Shown: positions 10,031-18,551 of the stretch, in pieces
Position numbering within the stretch: the stretch's first letter is position 1
Layout: each line of letters begins with the position of its first letter
NCBI GenBank assembly: GCA_947498775.1
Contig: CANMLL010000001.1
Span: 248,001-312,000 of the forward strand
Direction: 5' to 3'
Length of the DNA stretch: 64,000 bases
Source: an uncultured Aquimarina sp.
GTDB lineage: Bacteria; Bacteroidota; Bacteroidia; Flavobacteriales; Flavobacteriaceae
The notes under the pieces: model-generated
The model's input: the letters and a program-made list of their open reading frames with translations, nothing else
The model's database searches: none
Told to the model about the DNA's origin: nothing
Position numbers and translations under genes: made by a program

Positions 10031-11392
10031 TTACTTATTTGTTGGTGTATTTAAAATCGTTTCTAGTTCAGCCTTTTTATTAATAATATTTAGCATTGCA
10101 TTTAGTACTTCATCTTGTGAGGAGTATAGCTGCAATTGTGCTTGTCTAAGCTCAAAACTGGTAGCGAGACCTTCAGAATACTTGATTTGATTCTTTTTTT
10201 CAATACGCTCTGCAAGGGCCAAATTTTGTTTTGCGGTATCATAATTTTCTATTGAAAATTTGAAATCGTTAATTGCCGTGTTATAATTGAGCTCAATTTC
10301 TTGTTGAGTCCTAAGAAAATCTGTTTTAGCTTGCTCGTCGGCTATTTTTGCTTGTTGTGTTTTTGCACTTCTACTTAACGAACTAAAAATAGGAATGTTA
10401 AGACTAGCACCTAGTATTGAAGATTGAAACCAAGGGGTTTCACTATCCAGAAAAACAAAATCATTATCAAATGCGGCTGTCCCATAATTTATAAAAGCGG
10501 TTAGTTTAGGTAATGCTCTGCTTTTTTCTAGTTTTAGTTCCAATCGGGTTTGTTCTGTAAGAAGATACGCTAATCTGTAATCAATATTATTTTCTATAAT
10601 AAATGGTTTTGTAATTATAGATTGATCCATATTCTTCATAGATAGATCTTCCAAAGTGTCGGATAAATTGGTCTTAGAATTAACATCTACACCAATAGTC
10701 AGATTAAACATTTGCAGTGCGATTTTTTCTAAACGTTCTGCATTGCTTAATTGATTAGTGATTTGTAAAAATGTAATCTGAAGTTGTTCTACATCTTCTT
10801 CTTCTGCCAGACCATTTTCAAAAATCTTTTTGGTTTCCAAATAGTTCTTTTCTAGCGCATTTAGGTTATTTTTGAGAATCTTTACATTCTCTTGCGCTAC
10901 CAAAACACTACCATAAGCATTAACGACTCCTTTTCGAACCTCGAGTTGTGTTTTTTCTTCTACATCATCGGTATATTGCAAAAAGCTTTTTGCCGCCTCG
11001 ATGCCGACAAGATAGGATCCATCAAAAATCTTTTGGCTTAAGGTTGCAGTGGCAGATGCTTGTTGTTTGACTCCAAAAATCACGGGAACAAAAGTTCCTG
11101 GCTCACCTCCAACGACTTCTCCTGGTAACACGGTTACAGGTTGCTTAAGCTGGTTTTGATAATCAATAAGTCCGTCGATTTGCGGGAGCCCATCTGCGGT
11201 AGCTTCCCATTTTCTTTTTAAAGCTTTGGCAACATCACGACGTGCATTCATAGATTGATAACTATTTTCTAATGCAAACTCAATGGCCTCATCAAGCGTA
11301 AACGAGTAAATAGAATCTGTTGATGATTGTTGCGCCATTGTCGTGGCGGTTAATAACCAACCAAGACAAAATAACCAAAGGTTGTTTCTCAT
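10031..11392 (-). CDS. TolC-family outer membrane efflux channel
   Basis: A 453-residue outer membrane factor. It has a signal peptide (cleavage after TTMAQ, about residue 21) and the typical two-fold repeat of long helices and short barrel strands: SLDEAIEFALENSYQSMNARRDV at the first repeat and a second repeat around residues 240-430, with SLNIPIFSSLSRSAKTQQAK and YSEGLATSFELRQAQLQLYSSQDEVLNA. It forms the exit duct of the RND pump encoded downstream. The start ATG overlaps the stop of the tetR gene by 4 bases (ATGA), which implies translational coupling to the regulator. Confidence 0.93.
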   Translation of the reverse strand: MRNNLWLFCLGWLLTATTMAQQSSTDSIYSFTLDEAIEFALENSYQSMNARRDVAKALKRKWEATADGLPQIDGLIDYQNQLKQPVTVLPGEVVGGEPGTFVPVIFGVKQQASATATLSQKIFDGSYLVGIEAAKSFLQYTDDVEEKTQLEVRKGVVNAYGSVLVAQENVKILKNNLNALEKNYLETKKIFENGLAEEEDVEQLQITFLQITNQLSNAERLEKIALQMFNLTIGVDVNSKTNLSDTLEDLSMKNMDQSIITKPFIIENNIDYRLAYLLTEQTRLELKLEKSRALPKLTAFINYGTAAFDNDFVFLDSETPWFQSSILGASLNIPIFSSLSRSAKTQQAKIADEQAKTDFLRTQQEIELNYNTAINDFKFSIENYDTAKQNLALAERIEKKNQIKYSEGLATSFELRQAQLQLYSSQDEVLNAMLNIINKKAELETILNTPTNK

Positions 11393-11994
11393 ATTTGGTG
11401 TTCTTTTATAAGATTGTTTAAAATTGTGCGTCCTTTTTCTGTAGTAATTCCCAGTATATGATATTCTAGATAATCATCCATTAGTTTTGCCACCGGAAAC
11501 ATATGATCTGGGAACATATGTTTATTTTTTATACCGTTGGTACCAATAAAATAAATTCTTGATATAAATTCGATATCTATGTTTTTTCTAAAAACTCCTT
11601 TTTCAATTCCTCTTTTTAAGTTTTCCACTACACATTCCTGAAATACATTAAACTGTCTTGATTTAAGTCCCTGATGAATTTTTGGATAGTACTTCTCTAA
11701 TTGATGTAAAGGAGCAGTCCTTTCATTTTTAAGATGATGCATCACAAAAGCTTTGATGGCATAAAGTTCTTCAATTGGGTCAAGATTTTCTTCTAAAATA
11801 GCATTAATACCATCTGTAATTTTACAAAAAAGATGATGGGTAGTGGCTTCAACAAGTTTGGTTTTATTTTGAAAATGCGTGTAGATCGTCTTTTTAGAAA
11901 TTCCCATTTCTGAAGCAAGGTCATCCATGGTAACACTCTTAAATCCCAGATTTAGAAACAAATCATTCGCTTTTTCTACTATTTTATCTTTCAT
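11389..11994 (-). CDS. TetR/AcrR-family transcriptional regulator of the efflux operon
   Basis: A 201-residue regulator. The N-terminal helix-turn-helix (about 5-50) reads KIVEKANDLFLNLGFKSVTMDDLASEMGISKKTIYTHF in overview: GF-SVTMDDLA, then the recognition-helix motif GISKKTIYTHF typical of TetR. The rest is a helical ligand-binding domain with no nameable ligand. As first gene of the operon, overlapping the TolC gene by 4 bases, it most likely represses its own promoter. That promoter carries a perfect 8-bp inverted repeat overlapping the -33 element, which is the predicted operator. Confidence 0.92.
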   Translation of the reverse strand: MKDKIVEKANDLFLNLGFKSVTMDDLASEMGISKKTIYTHFQNKTKLVEATTHHLFCKITDGINAILEENLDPIEELYAIKAFVMHHLKNERTAPLHQLEKYYPKIHQGLKSRQFNVFQECVVENLKRGIEKGVFRKNIDIEFISRIYFIGTNGIKNKHMFPDHMFPVAKLMDDYLEYHILGITTEKGRTILNNLIKEHQI

Positions 11995-12024
11995 TATTGG
12001 GGGGTACTTGTACTATAACGAGGG

Positions 12025-12066
12025 CAAATGTACAGATGGAAACTAAAAAAACAATAAAAGTTTCCA
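12025..12066 (-). promoter_or_regulatory. tetR-RND operon promoter with overlapping inverted-repeat operator
   Basis: On the minus strand there is TTG (12052-12054), a 19-base spacer and TACATTTG (12025-12032), an ideal flavobacterial promoter; transcription should begin near 12018, about 24 bases before the tetR ATG. TGGAAACT (12037-12044) and AGTTTCCA (12059-12066) form a perfect 8-bp inverted repeat separated by 14 bases. It covers the -33 element and most of the spacer, where a TetR dimer would block RNA polymerase. That the repeat binds this TetR is inferred. Confidence 0.7.
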
Positions 12067-12157
12067 AAGTTTTGCATTTATTTAACACAGTTATAATAAT
12101 TGAAGCTTCAATGTTAATTTTTTTTATAATTACTAATATCAAGACGTTTGTTTACAC

Positions 12158-12165
12158 TATTTTTG
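12158..12165 (+). promoter_or_regulatory. Putative -7 promoter box of the polyprenyl synthetase gene
   Basis: TATTTTTG matches TAnnTTTG exactly. A start site near 12172 would give a leader of about 55 bases to the GTG start at 12227, and would make the ATG at 12176 practically leaderless. A weaker second box, TACTTTAG, lies at 12203-12210. Confidence 0.4.
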
Positions 12166-12226
12166 GACATAAATTTTGAAATGTGTATCTCAAAATTTGT
12201 TTTACTTTAGCCAAAAAAATTCGACT

Positions 12227-13201
12227 GTGCACACAATTTCTGATTATCAGGGGTACTTTTTAGAATACCTTTCTAGGAAAACTGTTACCAAAGAACCAAA
12301 GAATCTCTACGAACCTATTTCTTACATTCTAAGTCTTGGCGGGAAAAGATTGCGCCCAACACTTGTGCTTATGGCGGCAGAGATTTTTGAAGGGTCCTAT
12401 CAAGAGGCTTTGGATGCTGCATTGGCAATTGAAGTATTTCATAACTTTTCCTTGATTCATGATGATATCATGGATGATGCTCCATTGCGAAGAGGAAAGG
12501 AAACGGTTCATGAAAAATGGGATATTAATACCGGGATCCTATCTGGAGATGCTATGTTGATCAATGCGTATCAGTTATTTGAGAATTATAACGGAGATAC
12601 CTTTAAAGAACTTGCTCAGTTATTTACCAAAACTGCTATAGAAGTATGTGAAGGGCAACAATACGATATTGATTTTGAGACCAGGGATGATGTAACGATA
12701 CCCGAGTATATTAAAATGATAGAATACAAAACTGCTGTTTTGGTGGGGGCAGCTTTAAAAATGGGGGCCATTGTAGCTGGCGCTTCAGAAAGCAGTAGCT
12801 CTTCAATTTATGATTTTGGAAGATTATTAGGATTAGCATTTCAGCTTCAGGATGATTATCTGGATGCTTTTGGAGATCCTGAGACCTTCGGAAAACAGGT
12901 AGGAGGAGATATTATTGAAAATAAAAAGACCTTTTTATACCTGAAAGCATTAGAATATGCTTCAGAAGATGAGCAAAAACAACTAAAAGGATTATTTTCT
13001 CTAAATCCAGACGATCCCTCAGAGAAGATAAGTACAGTTAAACATCTTTTTGAAACTACAGGAGCAAAAGATCGTACCCGCGAAGAGATAAAAGCTTATA
13101 CTGAGAAAGCTTTTTCAGCATTAAATGATTTAAATATTTCAGAAGATAAAAAAGAAATTTTGAAACTTTTTGGTTCAACATTAATGAATAGAAGTGTCTA
13201 A
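12227..13201 (+). CDS. Polyprenyl (isoprenyl) diphosphate synthase
   Basis: A trans-isoprenyl diphosphate synthase that condenses isopentenyl diphosphate onto allylic diphosphates. The first Asp-rich motif is DDIMDDAPLRRG and the second is LAFQLQDDYLDAFGD; GGKRLRP near the N-terminus binds diphosphate. The aromatic/small residues just before the first motif suggest a short-chain (C15-C20) product, but chain length cannot be settled by eye. The open frame extends to an ATG at 12176, but the first 17 residues (MKCVSQNLFY...) look non-coding, and family members begin HTI-Y, so I use the GTG at 12227 (324 aa). The last 8 bases overlap the next gene. It would use IPP/DMAPP from the mevalonate genes found about 9 kb downstream. 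Confidence 0.9.
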   Translation: MHTISDYQGYFLEYLSRKTVTKEPKNLYEPISYILSLGGKRLRPTLVLMAAEIFEGSYQEALDAALAIEVFHNFSLIHDDIMDDAPLRRGKETVHEKWDINTGILSGDAMLINAYQLFENYNGDTFKELAQLFTKTAIEVCEGQQYDIDFETRDDVTIPEYIKMIEYKTAVLVGAALKMGAIVAGASESSSSSIYDFGRLLGLAFQLQDDYLDAFGDPETFGKQVGGDIIENKKTFLYLKALEYASEDEQKQLKGLFSLNPDDPSEKISTVKHLFETTGAKDRTREEIKAYTEKAFSALNDLNISEDKKEILKLFGSTLMNRSV

Positions 13202-13550
13202 GAATGATCCTAATGTAGCGGTTGATGAGCTTTTTGATGAAGTTGCAAAAACAGATTTGTATCCAAAGCTTTTGAAGCAACTTCAGAAAGACATAAATCG
13301 TGCCGGTATGGATCATAAAATAGATCCAAAAATAACATCTAGTAACCTTGTTTTGGAGTTGAAAGATTTGCTTTATGATCGGTTGCAATATGCTTTTAAT
13401 GATTACCTTAATTTATTGTATGCTGTAGATGTTTCTGAAGCTGAAATACGAAATTTTGAATCCGAAAATACCGAAGATATTGCTATGTATACCGCGTATT
13501 TAATTCTAAAAAGGGAATGGAAAAAAGTATGGTTGCGCAATAATCTTTAG
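13194..13550 (+). CDS. Conserved hypothetical protein, 118 aa
   Basis: A small soluble, acidic, mostly helical protein. It begins MSKNDPNVAVDELFDEVAKTD and ends KKVWLRNNL, with no signal peptide, membrane segment or metal-binding cluster. It overlaps the 3' end of the polyprenyl synthetase gene by 8 bases, so the two are probably translated together, and it overlaps the convergent outer membrane protein gene by 4 bases. I recognise it only as the kind of short protein often found beside this synthetase in flavobacteria; no function can be assigned. The codon use and the tight overlap support a real gene. Confidence 0.75.
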   Translation: MSKNDPNVAVDELFDEVAKTDLYPKLLKQLQKDINRAGMDHKIDPKITSSNLVLELKDLLYDRLQYAFNDYLNLLYAVDVSEAEIRNFESENTEDIAMYTAYLILKREWKKVWLRNNL

Positions 13551-14086
13551 AAAAATACGCGTACAAATGGAGCATAAGCGCTTCCGTAGATGCTTTTGTC
13601 ATCATCAAAAAGCAGATCGTATCTAATCCCGAAACTCACAAAACCAGTTCTGTATCCCGCTCCAACAAATAATGCAGGATACCAGTAATTATCTTTGAAT
13701 GTTTCTCCCGGGACCTCAAAACGGCGACTAACACCCATTTGCTCAAATTCTGCAGAAAACTGAAACTCTGGGATAGGATTAAAAAATGTGATAAGGCTTG
13801 CACCATAATTTGTACTATTACCTTCTTCATTAAAACGATCATTATCAAAACTGCTATAACCAAAATTGAGCCCAAACCCAGCACTAAACCAGGGGTTAAA
13901 TTCATATATTGCCGCAGGTGCTAGAATAGCACTGAAAGTGTCGTTAGAAAAACCAATCCCAAGGTTTCCACCAAACCTCACGTTTGACCAAAAATTTTGA
14001 TCTTGCGAAGATGCTTGTTGTAAGGAAAATATAATTGCAAGTACCAAAACAAAAACTTTGATATTTTGAGAGGGATATGCTTTCAT
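13547..14086 (-). CDS. Small outer membrane beta-barrel protein
   Basis: A 179-residue protein with a signal peptide (hydrophobic stretch about 10-26, ASSQ cleavage) followed by alternating amphipathic strands rich in Gly, Phe and Tyr: RFGGNLGIGFSNDTF, SAGFGLNFGYSSF, FVGAGYRTGFVSFGIRYDLLF. It ends FVRVFF, with the C-terminal Phe used in barrel assembly. This is the layout of an 8-strand outer membrane barrel. It is divergent from sucA; proteins of this kind have been called 'alpha-ketoglutarate decarboxylase' in some flavobacterial annotations, apparently by transfer from that neighbour, and nothing in the sequence supports such an activity. The actual role is unknown. Confidence 0.8.
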   Translation of the reverse strand: MKAYPSQNIKVFVLVLAIIFSLQQASSQDQNFWSNVRFGGNLGIGFSNDTFSAILAPAAIYEFNPWFSAGFGLNFGYSSFDNDRFNEEGNSTNYGASLITFFNPIPEFQFSAEFEQMGVSRRFEVPGETFKDNYWYPALFVGAGYRTGFVSFGIRYDLLFDDDKSIYGSAYAPFVRVFF

Positions 14087-14153
14087 CGTTAAATTTCAAA
14101 AAAAATGTTGTATAAATATAGATATTTCGATAGTCAATAAATTGTAATTGTTG

Positions 14154-14161
14154 TATTTTTG
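14154..14161 (+). promoter_or_regulatory. Putative -7 promoter box of sucAB
   Basis: TATTTTTG, an exact TAnnTTTG match, lies 39 bases upstream of the sucA ATG at 14201. It sits inside the longer open frame that begins at TTG 14159, which argues for the later start. No clear -33 TTG is seen. Confidence 0.45.
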
Positions 14162-14200
14162 TATCGTTTTGTCATAAAAAAGACAATTGAGTACTTACAT

Positions 14201-16975
14201 ATGGATAAATATTCATTTTTGAATGCGGCGCATACCGCATTTTTTGCAGATTTATATGATCAATACTTACAAAGCCCTGATAGTGTAGAACCTAGTTGGA
14301 GGGCTTTTTTTCAAGGATTTGATTTTGGTTTAGAAAATGCTAATGGTTCTGGAGCAACCATTTATGTCGAAAAAGAATCCGGAGAAACTGCCGTTGTTCC
14401 TGAAAGTGTTCAGAAAGAGTTTCAAGTGGTTCGATTAATAGATGGATACAGAACTCGAGGGCATTTATTTACCAAAACCAATCCGGTTAGAGAAAGAAGA
14501 AAGTATACTCCAACACTAGCCTTAGAGAATTTTGGATTAAGCCAATCAGATCTCAATACGGTTTTCAATGCAGGAGAAATTATTGGTATTGGCCCAAATA
14601 CACTTAGTAATATTGTTGTTCATTTAGAGCAGATATATTGTGATTCTATCGGTATAGAATATATGTATATTCGTAATCCTGAAGAGCGTGAATGGATACA
14701 GTCCAGGGTAAATTTTAATACCAACAGGACCAAATTTTCTGCCGATCAGAAAAAACATATCCTTAAGAAATTAAATCAAGCAGTTTCTTTTGAAACTTTT
14801 CTACATACCAAATATGTGGGTCAAAAAAGATTCTCGCTCGAAGGAGGAGAAACATTAATACCGGCCCTAGATGCATTAGTTGAGAAAGCAGCGGATCTGG
14901 GAGTGAAAGAATTCGTAATGGGGATGGCCCATAGAGGTCGTTTGAGTACTTTGACCAATATCTTTGGAAAGAGTCCCAAAGATATCTTTAGCGAGTTTGA
15001 TGGTAAGGATTATGAAGAAGATGTTTTTGATGGTGATGTAAAATATCACTTGGGATGGACCTCGAAGCGTAAAACCGATACAGGTAAAGATATTAACATG
15101 AATATTGCTCCAAACCCATCGCATTTAGAGACTGTAGGAGCAGTAGTAGAAGGGATTACAAGAGCAAAACAAGATCGGCATTATCAAGAAAATACCGCTG
15201 CCGTACTTCCCATAATTTTACATGGAGACGCTGCAATTGCTGGACAAGGATTAGTATATGAAATTGTTCAAATGGCAAAACTAGATGGCTATAAAACTGG
15301 AGGTACTATACATATTGTGGTAAACAACCAAATTGGGTTTACGACTAACTATTTGGATGCCAGGTCTTCAACATACTGTACTGATGTAGGTAAAGTTACC
15401 TTATCTCCTGTATTGCATGTCAATGCAGATGATGCCGAAGCTGTAGTACACGCTACTAATTTTGCTTTGGATTTCAGAATGACATTTAAGCGAGATGTAT
15501 TTATCGATTTGTTAGGATATCGTAAATATGGTCATAATGAAGGTGATGAACCTCGTTTTACCCAACCAAAATTGTATAAGGCAATCGCCAAACATAAGAA
15601 CCCAAGAGATATCTATGCAGAAAAATTAATTTCTGAGGGTATTATTGATACGGATTATGTAGCAAAACTCGAAAAAGAATATAAGGCCTCTCTTGAAGAA
15701 GAATTAGAAGATTCTCGTAAGCAGGAAAAAACGGTAATTACTCCGTTTATGCAGGATGAATGGGCTGGTTTTGAGCGAGTGCAAGAAGATAAAATGATGG
15801 AAGTGGTAGATACCACCTTCTCCAAAGATAAATTGACCGAAATAGCAGAGGTAATTACTAAATTACCAGAAGACAAAAAGTTTTTACGCAAAATAGAACG
15901 ATTGATTAATCAAAGGCATAAAATGTTTTTTGAAACTAATCAGTTAGATTGGGCAATGGGAGAACTATTGGCTTATGGATCTTTATTGAAAGAAGGGTAT
16001 GATGTAAGAATGAGTGGACAAGATGTTGAAAGAGGAACATTCTCTCATAGACATGCGGTGATCAAAGTAGAAGATAGTGAAGAAGAAGTGCTACTTCTAA
16101 ATGAATTGAATGGCGATCAAGGAGATTTTTATATCTACAATTCACTGCTTTCTGAATATGGTGTGGTAGGTTTTGATTATGGATATGCCATGGCAAGTCC
16201 TGATACGCTTACGATATGGGAAGCCCAATTTGGAGATTTTAGCAACGGAGCCCAAATTATGGCTGATCAGTATATTTCTTCTGCAGAAGATAAATGGAAG
16301 CTGCAAAATGGTTTGATAATGCTATTACCACATGGGTATGAAGGTCAGGGTGCAGAACACTCTTCGGGTAGAATGGAACGTTATCTTCAACTTTGTGCAA
16401 AAGACAATATGTTTGTAGCCGATGTAACCACCCCAGCCAATATGTTTCATTTACTTCGCAGACAAATGAAAGCTAAATATCGTAAACCTTTAGTGGTGTT
16501 TACTCCAAAAAGTCTGTTGCGTCACCCCAAAGTGGTTTCTACTGTAGACGAATTTGCTAGTGGAAGTTTTCAGACCATAATTGATGATCCAGATGCAAAA
16601 GCAAAAGATATAAAAACATTGGTGTTCTGTACAGGTAAATTCTATTATGATTTATTAGAAGAGAAGGAAAAATCAGGAAGAAATGATGTGGCACTGGTAC
16701 GAATAGAACAACTGTTTCCATTACCGGCATCAGAAATGGATAAACTGATCAAAAAGTATAAAGCAGAAGATGTGGTTTGGGCACAAGAAGAGCCACGCAA
16801 TATGGGAGCTTTAAGCCACATGCTAATGCATCATGATAATGCAAAAAGTTTTAGATTTGCAAGTAGAAGGCCTTATGGAGCACCAGCTGCAGGTAGTGCT
16901 ACACGATCTAGAAGAAGACATCAAGAAGTGATAGATTACGTTTTTGATAAAACAAAAAATAATCAGAGAAGATAA
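14201..16975 (+). CDS. sucA: 2-oxoglutarate dehydrogenase E1 component
   Basis: A thiamine-diphosphate-dependent decarboxylase (924 aa), first enzyme of the TCA-cycle 2-oxoglutarate dehydrogenase complex. The N-terminal E2-binding segment reads MDKYSFLNAAHTAFFADLYD, followed by SVEPSWRAFFQGF. Core motifs include GMAHRGRLSTL, the ThDP/Mg region HGDAAIAGQGLVYE, NNQIGFTT, YRKYGHNEGDEPRFTQP, and in the C-terminal half HGYEGQGAEHSSGRMERYLQL and the late RR/GAPAAGSATRS stretch. I chose the ATG at 14201 because the 14 residues before it come from a TTG-started extension that overlaps the promoter box. sucB follows after 67 bases in the same direction. Length and motifs are normal for a full E1. Confidence 0.96.
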   Translation: MDKYSFLNAAHTAFFADLYDQYLQSPDSVEPSWRAFFQGFDFGLENANGSGATIYVEKESGETAVVPESVQKEFQVVRLIDGYRTRGHLFTKTNPVRERRKYTPTLALENFGLSQSDLNTVFNAGEIIGIGPNTLSNIVVHLEQIYCDSIGIEYMYIRNPEEREWIQSRVNFNTNRTKFSADQKKHILKKLNQAVSFETFLHTKYVGQKRFSLEGGETLIPALDALVEKAADLGVKEFVMGMAHRGRLSTLTNIFGKSPKDIFSEFDGKDYEEDVFDGDVKYHLGWTSKRKTDTGKDINMNIAPNPSHLETVGAVVEGITRAKQDRHYQENTAAVLPIILHGDAAIAGQGLVYEIVQMAKLDGYKTGGTIHIVVNNQIGFTTNYLDARSSTYCTDVGKVTLSPVLHVNADDAEAVVHATNFALDFRMTFKRDVFIDLLGYRKYGHNEGDEPRFTQPKLYKAIAKHKNPRDIYAEKLISEGIIDTDYVAKLEKEYKASLEEELEDSRKQEKTVITPFMQDEWAGFERVQEDKMMEVVDTTFSKDKLTEIAEVITKLPEDKKFLRKIERLINQRHKMFFETNQLDWAMGELLAYGSLLKEGYDVRMSGQDVERGTFSHRHAVIKVEDSEEEVLLLNELNGDQGDFYIYNSLLSEYGVVGFDYGYAMASPDTLTIWEAQFGDFSNGAQIMADQYISSAEDKWKLQNGLIMLLPHGYEGQGAEHSSGRMERYLQLCAKDNMFVADVTTPANMFHLLRRQMKAKYRKPLVVFTPKSLLRHPKVVSTVDEFASGSFQTIIDDPDAKAKDIKTLVFCTGKFYYDLLEEKEKSGRNDVALVRIEQLFPLPASEMDKLIKKYKAEDVVWAQEEPRNMGALSHMLMHHDNAKSFRFASRRPYGAPAAGSATRSRRRHQEVIDYVFDKTKNNQRR

Positions 16976-17042
16976 AATTTAGTAAGTAACTATAATTAAA
17001 AGGAATTTCCGAAGGAAATTTACAAAGGAAAAATTCAGAATT

Positions 17043-18263
17043 ATGGCTTTAGAAATGAAAGTCCCATCACCGGGAGAGTCAATAACAGAAGTAGAAATAG
17101 CGCAATGGCTTGTTGAAGATGGTGATTATGTTGAAAAAGACCAGGCCATCGCCGAGGTTGATAGTGACAAAGCAACACTAGAATTACCTGCAGAGGCAAG
17201 TGGTATTATTACTTTAAAAGCTGAAGAAGGTGATGCAGTTGCTGTTGGTCAGGTAGTGTGTCTTATTGATACCGATGCGGCAAAACCCGAAGGAAGAGAT
17301 GCAACACCTGCAGCTTCAGTAGAAGCTCCGAAAGTGGAGGAGAAAAAAGAAAAAGCTCCCGCCGCACCTGCAAAAACAGAAACCTATGCTACGGGAACAG
17401 CCTCTCCGGCAGCCAAAAAAGTGCTTGCAGAAAAGGGAATCGATACTGCACAAGTAAAAGGTACCGGTCGAGATGGGCGTATAACTAAAGCTGATGCTGT
17501 AGATGCAAGGCCATCATTGGGAACTCCTGGTCCTGGTGCAAGAGGAGAGAGTCGTAAAAAATTATCAATGCTTCGTCGTAAGGTAGCAGAGCGTTTGGTT
17601 GCCGTGAAAAATGAAACGGCGATGCTTACTACTTTTAACGAAGTGGATATGCAACCTATTTTTGATCTCCGCAGCCAGTATAAAGAGACATTCAAAAGTA
17701 AACACGGAGTAAGTCTTGGGTTTATGTCATTCTTTACACTAGCTTGTGTAAGAGCATTAAAAATGTACCCAGCTGTAAATTCAATGATCGATGGTGATTT
17801 TATGGTATCGTATGATTTTCAGGATATTAGTATTGCAGTTTCTGGTCCAAAAGGATTGATGGTTCCTGTAATAAGAAACTCAGAAAACTTAAGTTTTAGA
17901 GGTGTAGAATCTGAAGTAAAACGATTAGCGATCAGAGCCCGTGAGGGTCAAATCACTGTAGATGAAATGACAGGGGGTACGTTTACCATTACCAACGGAG
18001 GTGTATTTGGCAGTATGTTATCGACTCCAATTATCAACCCTCCTCAGAGTGCAATTTTAGGGATGCACAACATCGTAGAACGCCCGATCGTAAGAGACGG
18101 TCAGATTGTAGTAGCACCTATTATGTATGTAGCATTATCCTATGATCATAGAATTATCGATGGTAAAGAATCTGTTGGGTTTTTGGTGGCTGTAAAAGAG
18201 GCCTTAGAAAATCCCGAAGAATTACTAATGGATAATAATGTAACCAAAGCATTAGAATTATAG
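17043..18263 (+). CDS. sucB: Dihydrolipoyllysine-residue succinyltransferase (2-oxoglutarate dehydrogenase E2)
   Basis: The 406-residue core acyltransferase of the 2-oxoglutarate dehydrogenase complex, transferring succinyl from the lipoyl arm to CoA. Domains in order: one lipoyl domain (1-77) with the lipoylated Lys43 in DSDKATLE, an Ala/Pro/Lys-rich linker (80-120), the peripheral subunit-binding domain (about 120-155, [27 protein letters not shown] in outline), and the catalytic domain (175-406) with the active-site motif YDHRIIDG, His369 and Asp373. It is co-oriented with sucA and closed by a terminator. The E3 subunit is not in the window. Confidence 0.96.
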   Translation: MALEMKVPSPGESITEVEIAQWLVEDGDYVEKDQAIAEVDSDKATLELPAEASGIITLKAEEGDAVAVGQVVCLIDTDAAKPEGRDATPAASVEAPKVEEKKEKAPAAPAKTETYATGTASPAAKKVLAEKGIDTAQVKGTGRDGRITKADAVDARPSLGTPGPGARGESRKKLSMLRRKVAERLVAVKNETAMLTTFNEVDMQPIFDLRSQYKETFKSKHGVSLGFMSFFTLACVRALKMYPAVNSMIDGDFMVSYDFQDISIAVSGPKGLMVPVIRNSENLSFRGVESEVKRLAIRAREGQITVDEMTGGTFTITNGGVFGSMLSTPIINPPQSAILGMHNIVERPIVRDGQIVVAPIMYVALSYDHRIIDGKESVGFLVAVKEALENPEELLMDNNVTKALEL

Positions 18264-18269
18264 AATTTT

Positions 18270-18306
18270 AAAGACCTGGAAGAAATCTTCCTGGGTCTTT
18301 CTTTTT
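18270..18306 (+). terminator. Intrinsic terminator of sucAB
   Basis: AAAGACC-t-GGAAG and CTTCC-t-GGGTCTTT form a stem with a 4-base loop, followed by a T-rich run (CTTTTT). It begins 7 bases after the sucB stop. Confidence 0.85.
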
Positions 18307-18359
18307 ATAAATTTTTCCAATATTGGGGTTGGGTGGTATCTTCAGTTTATGCTTATAAA

Positions 18360-18526
18360 CCCGTTTTATGCATTAGAACTTCGTTATGAAGCTTTCAGGT
18401 GCAATAAAATATGACATTTTCTAAGTTTTAGCATAGCACCGCTACGGTTAAACTTAAAAATGTAGCGTAGCACTATATTTTGCAGTAGCTGGAAGCTGTA
18501 ATAGATTTTCTAATGCATAAAACGGG
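18360..18526. mobile_element. MITE-like non-coding element, copy 1 (19-bp TIRs, 5-bp TSD)
   Basis: A 167-base element between the convergent sucB and korB genes. The left end CCCGTTTTATGCATTAGAA (18360-18378) and the right end TTCTAATGCATAAAACGGG (18508-18526) are perfect 19-bp inverted repeats. ATAAA is directly repeated immediately outside both ends (18355-18359 and 18527-18531), as expected of a target-site duplication. The interior is itself imperfectly palindromic; TAAGTTTTAGCATAGC and GCTACGGTTAAACTTA (18422-18456) form a central hairpin. No coding capacity is seen. A diverged full copy lies at 48625-48790 and a one-ended relic near 30026-30080. No parent transposase is in the window. 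Confidence 0.85.
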
Positions 18527-18551
18527 ATAAATGCATATGACAGAATTGGTG

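Noticed and set aside
12001..12179. Plus-strand 60-residue frame in the tetR upstream region
   Set aside because: It covers the promoter/operator and is of low complexity; no homologue-like features.
12176..12226. Upstream ATG extension of the polyprenyl synthetase
   Set aside because: The 17 added residues do not resemble the family, and the -7 box at 12158-12165 would leave almost no leader; GTG 12227 fits better.
18308..18551. Possibility that the palindromic stretch after sucB is a CRISPR or a riboswitch
   Set aside because: There are no repeated spacers and no known aptamer pattern; perfect terminal inverted repeats and flanking 5-bp duplications fit a transposed element instead.
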